Positions 48,288-56,837 of a stretch of DNA of 64,000 nt are shown here, piece by piece. Every line of letters begins with the position of its first letter. Position 1 is the stretch's first letter. The notes under the pieces were generated by a model, which worked only from the letters and a program-made list of their open reading frames with translations, was not told where the DNA came from and searched no databases. The position numbers were made by a program, and so were the translations under genes. The stretch comes from Chitinimonas_A lacunae (GTDB taxonomy: Bacteria; Pseudomonadota; Gammaproteobacteria; Burkholderiales; Chitinimonadaceae): contig NZ_JBHSBU010000001.1 of NCBI RefSeq assembly GCF_042650885.1, forward strand, positions 992,001 through 1,056,000, given 5' to 3'.

Positions 48288-48797
48288 ATGAGCCATGAAC
48301 GCAGCGCCGGCATCGTCATCGGCAAGGTCATCAATGTCGACGACCCGGAGAGCCTGGGCCGCATCCAGGTCAACTACCCCTGGCTCAGCGGTCCGGAACA
48401 GCGCTGGATTCCCGTTGCCGCGCCGATGGCCGGCCATGATCGCGGGATGTTCTTTATGCCCGAGATCGCCGACGAGGTGATCATCGCCTTCGAGCAGGGC
48501 ATGTGGGACCACCCCTACGTCATCGGTTTTCTGTGGAATCCGCAGCAGCGGCCGCCGTCGGACGACCCGCGCCAGCGCATGATCCGCTCGGTCAACGGCC
48601 ATTCGATCCGCTTTCTCGATTCGACCCCGGCCTCAGGCAATCTGGGCTCGCTGATCATCGAAGACGCCCACGGCAACACCATCGTGCTGACCAACGGCTC
48701 GATGCGGATCGAAGCAGTCGGCCGGCTCAGCATCCATGCCAGTGGCGATGTCACCATCCAGAACCGGCTGGTACGCCCGCTCGGCGGACCGATCTAG
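48288..48797 (+). CDS. Spike protein with gp5/gpV OB domain
   Basis: This 169-aa protein has an OB-fold baseplate V domain: GIVIGKVINVDDPESLGRIQ, WIPVAAPMAGHDRGMFFMPE, DEVIIAFEQGMWDHPYVIGF and LWNP. A short beta-helical tail follows (LIIEDAHGNTIVLTNGSMRI, then GDVTIQ). It is the central spike that pierces the target. The spike is short, and no PAAR-type tip protein is recognised next to it. Its stop TAG is inside the AGGAGG ribosome site of the next gene. Confidence 0.9.
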   Translation: MSHERSAGIVIGKVINVDDPESLGRIQVNYPWLSGPEQRWIPVAAPMAGHDRGMFFMPEIADEVIIAFEQGMWDHPYVIGFLWNPQQRPPSDDPRQRMIRSVNGHSIRFLDSTPASGNLGSLIIEDAHGNTIVLTNGSMRIEAVGRLSIHASGDVTIQNRLVRPLGGPI

Positions 48798-48805
48798 GAG
48801 GCCCG

Positions 48806-49570
48806 ATGGATACCCCGATCGATATTCCGCTTCCCGACGGCCTGCGTGAGCTGCTCAGCCAGCCGGCCTGCCTGAGCCTGCCGCGCACCGGCCGATCGAC
48901 CATCCATCTGCCCGGTGGCGGCACGATGCAAGGGATGGTCGATGTCACCCGCGGCATTCCCGACGACTGCTCGCTCAATTTCTCGCTGGTGATGCCACTG
49001 ATGTCACTGCTGAGCAGCACCGAATGCCTGATCAAGCTGCTCAAGCTGGTCAAGCCCCTGATCGACATCGTGACCGGGCTGACCAAGGTGCCCCCGGCGC
49101 CGCCGGTCGAGGCCGTGGGGGAGTTCGCCAAGGCGGCGGCCGAACTGGCGCCCTGTCTGCTGCTGCCTACACCCGCCGCCATGATTCCGTTCGTGCGCGA
49201 CATCCTGCTGCTGATCATCAAGCTGCTCAAATGCATCACCGGCCAGCTCAAGAGCATTCTGGCCGTGATGGGCGGGCTGTCCTTGCAGATCAGCTCGGCG
49301 CGCCAGAACGGCAATACCGAACTGCTGGCTGCACTCGAATGTGCCCAGGGCAACGCCCAGGCTTCGGCCCAGCACATGATGTCGGCCATCGATCCGGTAC
49401 TGGTGCTGCTGTCGCTGGCCGAACCATTCCTCGGCATGGCCGGCGTCTCGCCGATCAAGACCCCGGCGCTGGCACCTGGCGAGAGCCTTGAAGCGATGAC
49501 CGAGGTGGTGACCACGCTCGACGACCTGGTCAAGACCCTGCAACTGATCGCCGACGGGCTGGGGGGATGA
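48806..49570 (+). CDS. eCIS-linked hydrophobic protein of unknown function
   Basis: This 254-aa protein starts at 48806 behind AGGAGG. The N-terminal 55 residues are polar (RSTIHLPGGGTMQGMVDVTR). Long leucine-rich amphipathic or membrane-like helices follow (LVMPLMSLLSSTECLIKLLK, then PFVRDILLLIIKLLKCI), with a Pro-rich turn (VPPAPPVE). I do not recognise a family. It lies where the PAAR tip or another spike part would be found in PVC order. It could be a spike-associated, pore-forming or cargo-like component. The stop overlaps the gp25 start. Confidence 0.75.
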   Translation: MDTPIDIPLPDGLRELLSQPACLSLPRTGRSTIHLPGGGTMQGMVDVTRGIPDDCSLNFSLVMPLMSLLSSTECLIKLLKLVKPLIDIVTGLTKVPPAPPVEAVGEFAKAAAELAPCLLLPTPAAMIPFVRDILLLIIKLLKCITGQLKSILAVMGGLSLQISSARQNGNTELLAALECAQGNAQASAQHMMSAIDPVLVLLSLAEPFLGMAGVSPIKTPALAPGESLEAMTEVVTTLDDLVKTLQLIADGLGG

Positions 49571-49965
49571 TGGCAAGCGATTTCCTGGGCGCCGGTTTCG
49601 CCTTCCCGTTCGGGGTCACGGCACGCGGCAAGCTGGCCTGGGCCCGGGCCGAGCAGCGGATCGAGGAATCGATCTATCTGATCCTGGCCACCCGGCTGGG
49701 CGAGCGGCTGATGCTGCCGCAGTTCGGCTGTGCCGTGCACGACAGCCTGTTTGCCCCCAACGGCCCGGCCACCCGGACCCGGGCGGTCGACAGCGTGCGC
49801 CGCGCCCTGGTGGCGTGGGAGCCGCGTATCGACGTGCTCGACGTCAGCGCCGAGGAAGACCCGGCCGAGCCCAGCCTGCTGCTTTTGCGGATCAACTATC
49901 GCATCCGCGCCAATAACGCCCTGGCCAATCTGGTCTATCCCTTCTACCTCAACGAATCGAGCTAG
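49567..49965 (+). CDS. Baseplate wedge protein gp25-like (Afp9/Pvc9)
   Basis: This 132-aa protein has the GPW/gp25 family signature. It begins FLGAGFAFPFGVTARGKLAW, followed by RIEESIYLILATRLGERLML, PQFGCAVHDSLFAPN and the C-terminal LLLLRINYRIRANNALANLVYP strands. gp25 is the sheath initiator in the baseplate wedge. The start overlaps the previous stop (ATGA); a second ATG follows at once and could also be used. Baseplate J starts five bases after the stop. Confidence 0.94.
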   Translation: MMASDFLGAGFAFPFGVTARGKLAWARAEQRIEESIYLILATRLGERLMLPQFGCAVHDSLFAPNGPATRTRAVDSVRRALVAWEPRIDVLDVSAEEDPAEPSLLLLRINYRIRANNALANLVYPFYLNESS

Positions 49966-49970
49966 CGGCC

Positions 49971-51956
49971 ATGCCTCTCAAGGACTTATACCCGGTGATC
50001 GACGACAGGCGCTTTGCCGACCTGGTGGCCGAAGCCCGCACCCGGATTCCGCGCTATACGCCGGAATGGACCGATGTCAACGACAACGAGCCCGGCATGG
50101 CCGTGGTGCAGTTGATGGCCTGGATGAGCGAGTTGCTGATCGCCCGGCTGGGCCGCGTGCCGCAGCTCAATTACCTCAAGTTCCTCGAATTGCTCGGGGT
50201 CGAGCTGACGCCGGCGCGGCCGGCACGGACCGAGCTGACCTTCCCGGTCCTCCCGGGCGCTACTTCGCCCACCGTGATCGTGCCCTTGCACACCCAGGTC
50301 TCGGCCGAGGCGCCCGACGGCGGCCCGGCGGTGATCTTCGAGACCGAGCGCGCGCTGGTTGCCCTGGCTGCCCGGCTTGACGCGGTCCAGGTCGACCAGG
50401 GCCGCCAGATCGTCGATGTCAGCCCGGCCAACGCCGAACTGCAAGCGGGCTTCCTGCCCTTCGGCGCCACGGCGCGCACGGGCAATGCCCTGCTGCTGGG
50501 CTTCGATTCGCCGCTCGAATTTCCGTCTGTCCCGATCGATCTGACGCTATGGGTAGGCCAGGCACGCCAGCGCGCGCCGCTCTATGTGGACAGTCCCCTG
50601 GTCGGGGCGCCGCCCGCCACCTTGGCCTGGGAATACTGGAACGGCAAGGACTGGTATCCGCTCGACACCCTGAGCGATGAAACCGCCGCCTTTACCCGCA
50701 GCGGCCATATCCTGATCGGTGCCGCCCCGCGCGGCGGCTTGCAGCGAGCCACGCTGGGCCAGTTTCCCAAGCCGCGCTACTGGCTGCGCGCCCGGCTCGC
50801 CGCTGGCGGCTATGTGCAGGCGCCGCGCCTGCTGGCGCTGCGCACCAACACCGTACCGGCCCTGGCGGCAAGCTCGGTCGATGCCGAAGTGGTCGGCCGC
50901 AGCAATGGTCTGCCCGATCAGGTATTCCAGCTGGCGCAGCGGCCGGTGCTGGCCGGCACGCTGGCCCTCACCGTCGATGAGGGCGATGGGCCCAAGCCCT
51001 GGGTCGAAGTCGCCGACTTCTTCGGCTCGGGCCGTGACGATCCGCACTATGTGCTCAACCGCAGTACCGGCGAGATCCGCTTCAACGGCACCGCCGGCCG
51101 CATTCCGGTGGCCAATCCGTCGCGGGTCGCCAATATCGTGGCCCAGCGCTACCGGGTCGGCGGCGGGGCAGCCGGCAATGTCGCGGCCGGTGCCATCGAT
51201 ACCTTGCGTGGCCATCTGCCCGGTATCGATGCCGCCCGGGTGGGCAATCTGTTTGCCGCCTATGGCGGCGCCGACGAGGAGAGCCTCGATGCCGCCCGAT
51301 TGCGGGCGGCCGGCGCGCTGAAGAGCCGCGAGCGGGCCGTGACGCGCGAGGATTTCGAGCTGCACGCCATCAAGGTCGGCGGCGTGGCCCGCGCCCGGGC
51401 GCTGCCGCTCTACCATCCGGCCTTTCCTGCGGTCGCCGTGCCGGGTGCAGTCAGCGTGCTGGTGGTGCCGCAGGCAAGCGACCCACTGCGGCCGCTCGAC
51501 GATCCTGCCCCCCAGCCGACCGAAGGACTGCTGCGCCAGGTCTGCGCCGAACTCGACGCCAGACGGCTGGCCACCACCGAGCTTTATGTGATCGCCCCGA
51601 GCTACCGCCTGTTGCGACTGAGCGCCACCCTGACCGTCAGTGCCGATGCCGATCTGGCGGCGGTCAAGCAAACGGCGCTGTTGACGCTGCGGCGCTATTT
51701 CCACCCGCTGATCGGCGGCGAGGACTGCACGCTGACACGCGACGGCAGCGGCTGGCCCTTCGGCGGCGATATCCACTATTCGCGCGTGGTGCAGCGGCTG
51801 CTGCTGCCTGGGGTGAACAGCGTGGACGATCTGCTGTTCGAGCTGGATCGGGTCAGCTACCCGCCTTGCAGCAACGTCAGCCTGGACGGCACGGCACTGC
51901 TGCGACTCGAAGACGATTCGCTCGACCTGCGGCTTGATTACGAGGTCGAGCCATGA
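49971..51956 (+). CDS. Baseplate protein J-like (Afp11/Pvc11)
   Basis: This 661-aa baseplate wedge protein has LYPVIDDRRFADLVAEARTR at the N-terminus, the WTDVNDNEPGMAVVQLMAWM segment typical of eCIS gpJ homologs, and a central beta-rich region (about 110-370). The J core is at about 400-620 (VGGGAAGNVAAGAIDTL, SRERAVTREDFELHAIKVG-like segment, SVLVVPQAS). It forms the wedge ring with gp25 and the next protein. Length is normal for the eCIS version. The stop overlaps the next start. Confidence 0.92.
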   Translation: MPLKDLYPVIDDRRFADLVAEARTRIPRYTPEWTDVNDNEPGMAVVQLMAWMSELLIARLGRVPQLNYLKFLELLGVELTPARPARTELTFPVLPGATSPTVIVPLHTQVSAEAPDGGPAVIFETERALVALAARLDAVQVDQGRQIVDVSPANAELQAGFLPFGATARTGNALLLGFDSPLEFPSVPIDLTLWVGQARQRAPLYVDSPLVGAPPATLAWEYWNGKDWYPLDTLSDETAAFTRSGHILIGAAPRGGLQRATLGQFPKPRYWLRARLAAGGYVQAPRLLALRTNTVPALAASSVDAEVVGRSNGLPDQVFQLAQRPVLAGTLALTVDEGDGPKPWVEVADFFGSGRDDPHYVLNRSTGEIRFNGTAGRIPVANPSRVANIVAQRYRVGGGAAGNVAAGAIDTLRGHLPGIDAARVGNLFAAYGGADEESLDAARLRAAGALKSRERAVTREDFELHAIKVGGVARARALPLYHPAFPAVAVPGAVSVLVVPQASDPLRPLDDPAPQPTEGLLRQVCAELDARRLATTELYVIAPSYRLLRLSATLTVSADADLAAVKQTALLTLRRYFHPLIGGEDCTLTRDGSGWPFGGDIHYSRVVQRLLLPGVNSVDDLLFELDRVSYPPCSNVSLDGTALLRLEDDSLDLRLDYEVEP

Positions 51957-54289
51957 ACCAGCCCTGCCATCTGCCATCAAGCACCAGCCCGGCCGGCCCG
52001 ACCTCGTTTGCCGCTTATCTGCCGCCGCCACCGCGTCCCCCGCACGACCCCTATACCCTGCCCCTCGATGGCCGGCTTGGCTGGCGTGGCGAAGCGGCCT
52101 TGCCGGCGGCACTGATGCCACGCGAGACGGACGGCGCCTTGATGCTGCCGGCGCAGCCCGAGTCGGGCCGACGCTTCGATGAACCTGGCGGCAGCTTCGG
52201 CGGACTGGTATTGCCGCGCCATCTGGCCTGGACCGAACCGGGCCGCGCCCGCCGCACCGTGCTGCTCTATACGCCGCGCCGCCTGCTGCGCTTCGATCCT
52301 TGCGACTGCGTCTTCCACGAGCCCTTCTGCTTTCGCCGCAACGACCCACGCCTGCCGCTTGGGGAGGCCGCCATTGCCGTGGTCTGTCAGCGGCTCTATC
52401 TGGCCGATCGGCTCGGACGCCGGGTCATCCTCCTCGACGCCATCCACGGCGCCGCACGCGGGGTATGGCGCGCACCGTTGACCACGCCGGCCGGGCAGTT
52501 GGCGCAATGGGAGCCGGTGGCCTTGGCAGCGGGTCCCGATGGCAGCGTCTGGGTGGCGGACCGACTCAACGGCGTATTGCTGCGTTTTGCCGCCGAGGGT
52601 CGGGTCATCGAGCGTCACGATGGCTTCGGCGCCGTCTGGGCGCTCGCGCGCGACCGGCATGGCCGCTTGCTGATCCAGTGCGACGGCCATGCCGAACCGA
52701 TCGACTACGACCCGGTCAGCCGCATCCGCTACCCTTCACCGACCCGGCCGGACGAGTTGATCGAGCGCTTTGCCCCCTTGCCGCTGACCGTTTTCCCCGA
52801 CGGCTCGGTCGATCTGGCCGGTCTGTGCCTGCCGCCCCGCTCCACCGCGCACCCGTTCGGCCCCGACGGCCAGCCGCTTGCCACGCTGCCCGCCCTCCCG
52901 CCCGTCCTGTTCCCGACCCAGGGCCAATGGTGGTCGCAGCCGCTCGATAGCGGGATCGCCGATTGTGTATGGGACCGGATCGTCCTTGATGCCGAATTGC
53001 CGCCGCATACCACGCTGGCACTCGATGTCCTGACCGCCGACACCGAACTGCCGCCCGACGAGCTGGTAGCCAGCCGCGACTGGTACACCGTCCTGACGCT
53101 CCATGGCGAGCCCGATCAGGCCGAGCGGTTGAGCGGACTCGACTTCCTGCTGCGCGCCCCGCCCGGCCGCTATCTATGGCTGCGGCTGCGCATGTATGGG
53201 CAGGGCGGCGACAGCCCGGCGCTCACGGCGCTGCGGATCGACTTCCCGCGCATCAGCTGGCGCCGCTATCTGCCTGCGGCCTTCGGCGCCGAACCGGTCA
53301 GTGCGGAATTCACCGATCGCTGGCTCGCTCTGTTCGACCGCACCTTCCGCCAGATCGAGGCGCAGATCGACGGCCAGGCCGGCTGGTTCGATCCGCTGTC
53401 CGCCCCAAGCGGCGACGGCGCCGATTTTCTGTCCTGGCTGGCCAGTTGGGTCGGCGTGACGCTCAGCGGCAACTGGCCGCTCGAGCGGCAACGCGAATTC
53501 CTCAAGCAGGCGCCGCGCACCTATGCCTGGCGCGGCACCCCGCGTGGCTTGACGCATACCTTGTATCTGCTGCTGGGCCTACAGCGCTGGTGCGACCATC
53601 AGCCAGCCCAGGCCGACTGCGTCCCGTGCGGCCTGACCATCGCTGAACGCTACCGCTGGCGGCCGCCGCGTCTGCTGCTCGAACACCATCTGCTGCGGCG
53701 TTGGCTGTGGCTGGGCCATGCCCGCCTGTCCGACCATGCCCGGCTGTGGGGCGAGCGCATCGTCAATCGCAGCCAGCTTGGCGCCGGCGCGGCCAAGCCG
53801 CCCCAGCCCGGTTGTCCGCGACCAGCCGGCAGCGAAACCGACGGCGAGGCCGGGGTCAGCGATCTCTATATCCAGGGCGCCGTCCCGCCGGCCGCCGGCC
53901 GGCCCGGCCAGGCGCAGCTCGGCGTCACCCAGCTCAAGACGTCGCAAGACCCGGCGCGCGATCCCTTCCATGTCTATGCCCACAAGCTGTCGGTGTTCGT
54001 GCCGGCCGCCTGCATCAACACGCCCCAGCGCGCCCGCGCGCTCAGCCGGATGCTGCACGCCGATACGCCCGCCCATGTCGAGACCCGGCTGGTGCCGGTC
54101 GAGCCGCGTTTCCGGATCGGGGTCCAGGCCATGCTCGGTCTCGATGCCGTGATCGGCTACCGGGCTGCCCCGACCGAGCTCGACGGCATGACGCTGGGCC
54201 GGGGCACGGTACTTGACGAGGCCGCCGATGGACGGGCTGGCCTCAGGGTCGGCCACCGCCGCATCGGGATGGATACCAGCCTGCAATAA
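51953..54289 (+). CDS. Baseplate wedge protein, gpI-like with propeller-like N-terminal half
   Basis: This 778-aa protein has a C-terminal half (from about residue 420) of the gpI-type phage tail domain used in eCIS baseplates: RYLPAAFGAEPVSAEFTDRW, FDRTFRQIEAQID, LSWLASWVGVTLSGNWPLER, APRTYAWRGTPRGLTHTLYL. The N-terminal half (about 60-330) has blade-like repeats (RRTVLLYTPRRLLRFD, LYLADRLGRRVILLD, GSVWVADRLNGVLLRF), suggesting an NHL-like propeller. A Pro-rich start (YLPPPPRPPHDPY) precedes them. It sits in the Afp12/Pvc12 position; the start overlaps baseplate J (ATGA). Confidence 0.82.
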   Translation: MNQPCHLPSSTSPAGPTSFAAYLPPPPRPPHDPYTLPLDGRLGWRGEAALPAALMPRETDGALMLPAQPESGRRFDEPGGSFGGLVLPRHLAWTEPGRARRTVLLYTPRRLLRFDPCDCVFHEPFCFRRNDPRLPLGEAAIAVVCQRLYLADRLGRRVILLDAIHGAARGVWRAPLTTPAGQLAQWEPVALAAGPDGSVWVADRLNGVLLRFAAEGRVIERHDGFGAVWALARDRHGRLLIQCDGHAEPIDYDPVSRIRYPSPTRPDELIERFAPLPLTVFPDGSVDLAGLCLPPRSTAHPFGPDGQPLATLPALPPVLFPTQGQWWSQPLDSGIADCVWDRIVLDAELPPHTTLALDVLTADTELPPDELVASRDWYTVLTLHGEPDQAERLSGLDFLLRAPPGRYLWLRLRMYGQGGDSPALTALRIDFPRISWRRYLPAAFGAEPVSAEFTDRWLALFDRTFRQIEAQIDGQAGWFDPLSAPSGDGADFLSWLASWVGVTLSGNWPLERQREFLKQAPRTYAWRGTPRGLTHTLYLLLGLQRWCDHQPAQADCVPCGLTIAERYRWRPPRLLLEHHLLRRWLWLGHARLSDHARLWGERIVNRSQLGAGAAKPPQPGCPRPAGSETDGEAGVSDLYIQGAVPPAAGRPGQAQLGVTQLKTSQDPARDPFHVYAHKLSVFVPAACINTPQRARALSRMLHADTPAHVETRLVPVEPRFRIGVQAMLGLDAVIGYRAAPTELDGMTLGRGTVLDEAADGRAGLRVGHRRIGMDTSLQ

Positions 54290-54340
54290 ACAAGCGGCCG
54301 ATGGCCTGCGCCACCGGCCACAGCTGCCTACGAGGTGAAT

Positions 54341-56833
54341 ATGGACCACGCCACGCATAGCCCCTGCGCCGGTTGCGGCGAAAGCTGCCCAAGTTGCGAT
54401 ACCCAGCCGCCGCTGCGCAACCATTACTTCTTCGGCAAGCTGATGGATGTGCCGGATTTCGACGTCGAACAGGCTTATGTGGTGGAGAAGTTCAAGCGCC
54501 ACCACAGCCGGCTCCATGGCAGCGGGGTGGTCTGCGGCCTCGAAGTGACGGCCCACCCCAACCCGGCCTGTCGCGACCGCTATCTGGTGGTCAAACCGGG
54601 CGGCGCCATCGACTGCTGCGGCAACGAGATTCTGCTGACCGAAGAGGAAACGCTCGATCTGGCCGACTACCCCGCGGTACTGGCGCTGGCCGACGAGCCG
54701 GACCAGCAGGACCATCTGCTACAGATCTGCCTGCGCTACCGCGAGTGTCCGACCGAGGAAGTGCCGGTGCTCTACGACGAGTGCGGCTGCGACGATACAC
54801 GCTGTGCGCCGAACCGGATCCTGGAGAGCTATGCGCTCGATGTCCGGGTTGACCCCGAACTGCCGACCACCCCACCGGGCCAGGCACAGCCGCCGACCCT
54901 CGAGTGGCAATCCACCGTCGGTCTACCAGGCACTTTCGTCGCCTTGCCCCATAGCGCGAGCGATCGGCTCTATGTCGGCGCCGACCTCGGCAGCGGCAGC
55001 GCCCTGCTGCAGCAGTACCGGCTATCGACCCAGGCCCCTGTCGCGCCGCATACCTTTGCCACCATGGTCCACGCGCTGGCCGTGCAGGCCGACGGGACGC
55101 GACTGGCCGTCGCCCTCGACAGCGGTGACCCGACCAAGCCCGCCCGGGTGGCACTGCTCGACACCACCACCCCGGCCGCCTTCTCGGGCGCCGAACTCGA
55201 CAGCCTCGACCTGCCCGGCAGCGAAGCCCCCGACAGCATCCGCCTGCTGACCCTCGCCCCCGACCGGCTGGCCGTGCTGGTCGTCAAAGGCAGCGCCAGC
55301 GTGCTCTATCGGCTTGGCATCGATCCGGGCGACCAATGGAGCCTGATCGACAGCGTTGCGCTCACCTTTGCCACCACGGCCTGGACACTGGGCAGCGACG
55401 GACGGACGCTTTATCTGGCACCGGCCAGCGGGGCGTTCCGTGCCGTGGATACGGCCGCCAGTCCGCCCACCGTCTCCACGCTGGCGGCCAGCGGCGCCGA
55501 CATCAGTGCACTTGCCATCATCAAAAGCGCCCTGCCCGATGCGCTGGCCTGGACCGAACACAGCACCCGGCTGCTCAAGCTCGCCAAGACCGACGGCAGC
55601 ACCATCGGTCAGCTCAATCTGATCGAGCCACCTGTTGCGCTTTATGCCGACGAGGCCGGCCATTACCTCTATGTGCTGATGCAACCCACGGCCGGCAATG
55701 CCCTGGTGCAGGCGGTGGACCTGCACCGGCTGCTCGAGCAGAAGCCACCGCTGCTGTCGGCCCCGCTGGCCATCGGCCCGCGGGGACGGATGCTGGCCCT
55801 GGCTGACGACCGCCTATGGGTCGCTTATCAGGATGGCGTGGCGGTAGTGGACATCGCCTTCACCGACTGCGCCGACGCAATGGCGCCCCATCCGTGTTCG
55901 GCCTGCGTCAGCCCAGATTGCCTTGTACTCGCCACCATCGCCGGCTATCGGCCGGGACGACGGATCGAAGACCCGACCTCGCCACCGAGCGACCCGCTCG
56001 CCGATGCCGCAGCCGGGATTGCCCGTCTCGACAATCTGACCTGGCGCCCCTTACTGCCCAGCGTCAACGATCTGGCCATGGCGGTGCGCTGCCTGCTGGA
56101 GCGCCGCTGCGATGGCAGCGGCGGCAAGGGGGATAAGGGAGATAAAGGCGATAAGGGCGACAAAGGAGACAAGGGAGACACGGGCGACCCAGGGGAGCCT
56201 GGCGAGAAAGGTGACAAAGGCGACAAGGGCGATAAAGGCGACCCGGGCGATCCGGCGCTTGATCCTGATCTGCCACATATCTGCGACATCAGCTGGCGGC
56301 ACGGTGGCGTGGTGCCGATCCGGCGCAGCACCGTCACCGAGCTGTCGCTGATCATCACCTTTGACACCAATATTCTGGCCATCGACCTGCATCCACAGAG
56401 CATCCGGCTGCTGATCCGCCGCCCCGAGATCGAGACCGGCGGCATCGTGCACTGCTGGTGCGAGGTGGCGCTCAGTTCGCAGATGATCCAGCCGGGCGAA
56501 ACCGAACGGGACTGCGACAGCCGTGGCGCCTTCCGCCCCGTGCCGGTGGGCGGCATGGCGCGGGCGGTACGGATTCGCACCCCGGTCGACCGGCTGTTCG
56601 TCCAGACCGAGTCACTCGATTTCCGGGTACTGGTGATGGGCGACTTTATCCGGGGCGAGCATCTACGGACCCGCCGGCTCTGCGCGCTTGACGCCGACCA
56701 TCTGCCCAAGCGCGACCCGGCCCAGCCGGCCCAGCCGCCGACCTGGCTCTATCCCGGCAGCGAAATGCTGAGCGGCGATGGCATCGAAGGCGGCATTTTC
56801 GAAAGTTGGTTCACCCTGAGAGCGGAAGGATAG
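54341..56833 (+). CDS. eCIS structural protein with adaptor domain, propeller-like region and collagen-like segment
   Basis: This 830-aa protein starts with two Cys pairs (CAGC at 9-12, CPSC at 16-19) followed by the adaptor domain at about 26-150 (YFFGKLMDVPDFDVEQAY, LHGSGVVCGLEV). Residues about 190-510 form blade-like repeats (ALAVQADGTRLAVALDSG, RTLYLAPASGAFRAVD). Residues 594-638 are 15 Gly-X-Y triplets, mostly GDK, GDP and GEP. A beta-rich C-terminal domain follows (about 650-830). It is probably a tail-fibre or baseplate-appendage protein. ATG 54341 is preferred over GTG 54335 because the GAGG ribosome site overlaps the latter. Confidence 0.78.
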   Translation: MDHATHSPCAGCGESCPSCDTQPPLRNHYFFGKLMDVPDFDVEQAYVVEKFKRHHSRLHGSGVVCGLEVTAHPNPACRDRYLVVKPGGAIDCCGNEILLTEEETLDLADYPAVLALADEPDQQDHLLQICLRYRECPTEEVPVLYDECGCDDTRCAPNRILESYALDVRVDPELPTTPPGQAQPPTLEWQSTVGLPGTFVALPHSASDRLYVGADLGSGSALLQQYRLSTQAPVAPHTFATMVHALAVQADGTRLAVALDSGDPTKPARVALLDTTTPAAFSGAELDSLDLPGSEAPDSIRLLTLAPDRLAVLVVKGSASVLYRLGIDPGDQWSLIDSVALTFATTAWTLGSDGRTLYLAPASGAFRAVDTAASPPTVSTLAASGADISALAIIKSALPDALAWTEHSTRLLKLAKTDGSTIGQLNLIEPPVALYADEAGHYLYVLMQPTAGNALVQAVDLHRLLEQKPPLLSAPLAIGPRGRMLALADDRLWVAYQDGVAVVDIAFTDCADAMAPHPCSACVSPDCLVLATIAGYRPGRRIEDPTSPPSDPLADAAAGIARLDNLTWRPLLPSVNDLAMAVRCLLERRCDGSGGKGDKGDKGDKGDKGDKGDTGDPGEPGEKGDKGDKGDKGDPGDPALDPDLPHICDISWRHGGVVPIRRSTVTELSLIITFDTNILAIDLHPQSIRLLIRRPEIETGGIVHCWCEVALSSQMIQPGETERDCDSRGAFRPVPVGGMARAVRIRTPVDRLFVQTESLDFRVLVMGDFIRGEHLRTRRLCALDADHLPKRDPAQPAQPPTWLYPGSEMLSGDGIEGGIFESWFTLRAEG
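56120..56254 (+). repeat. Collagen-like Gly-X-Y coding segment
   Basis: Fifteen in-frame Gly-X-Y triplets with varied synonymous codons (GGC, GGG, GGA and GGT for Gly; AAG and AAA for Lys; GAT and GAC for Asp). The protein repeat is regular while the DNA repeat is scrambled, pointing to selection on the protein. It likely forms a trimeric rod. Confidence 0.85.
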
Positions 56834-56837
56834 GCCG

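Noticed and set aside
50547..52349. 600-codon minus-strand frame opposite the baseplate genes
   Set aside because: Antisense to baseplate J and gpI-like genes; no motif, no ribosome site.
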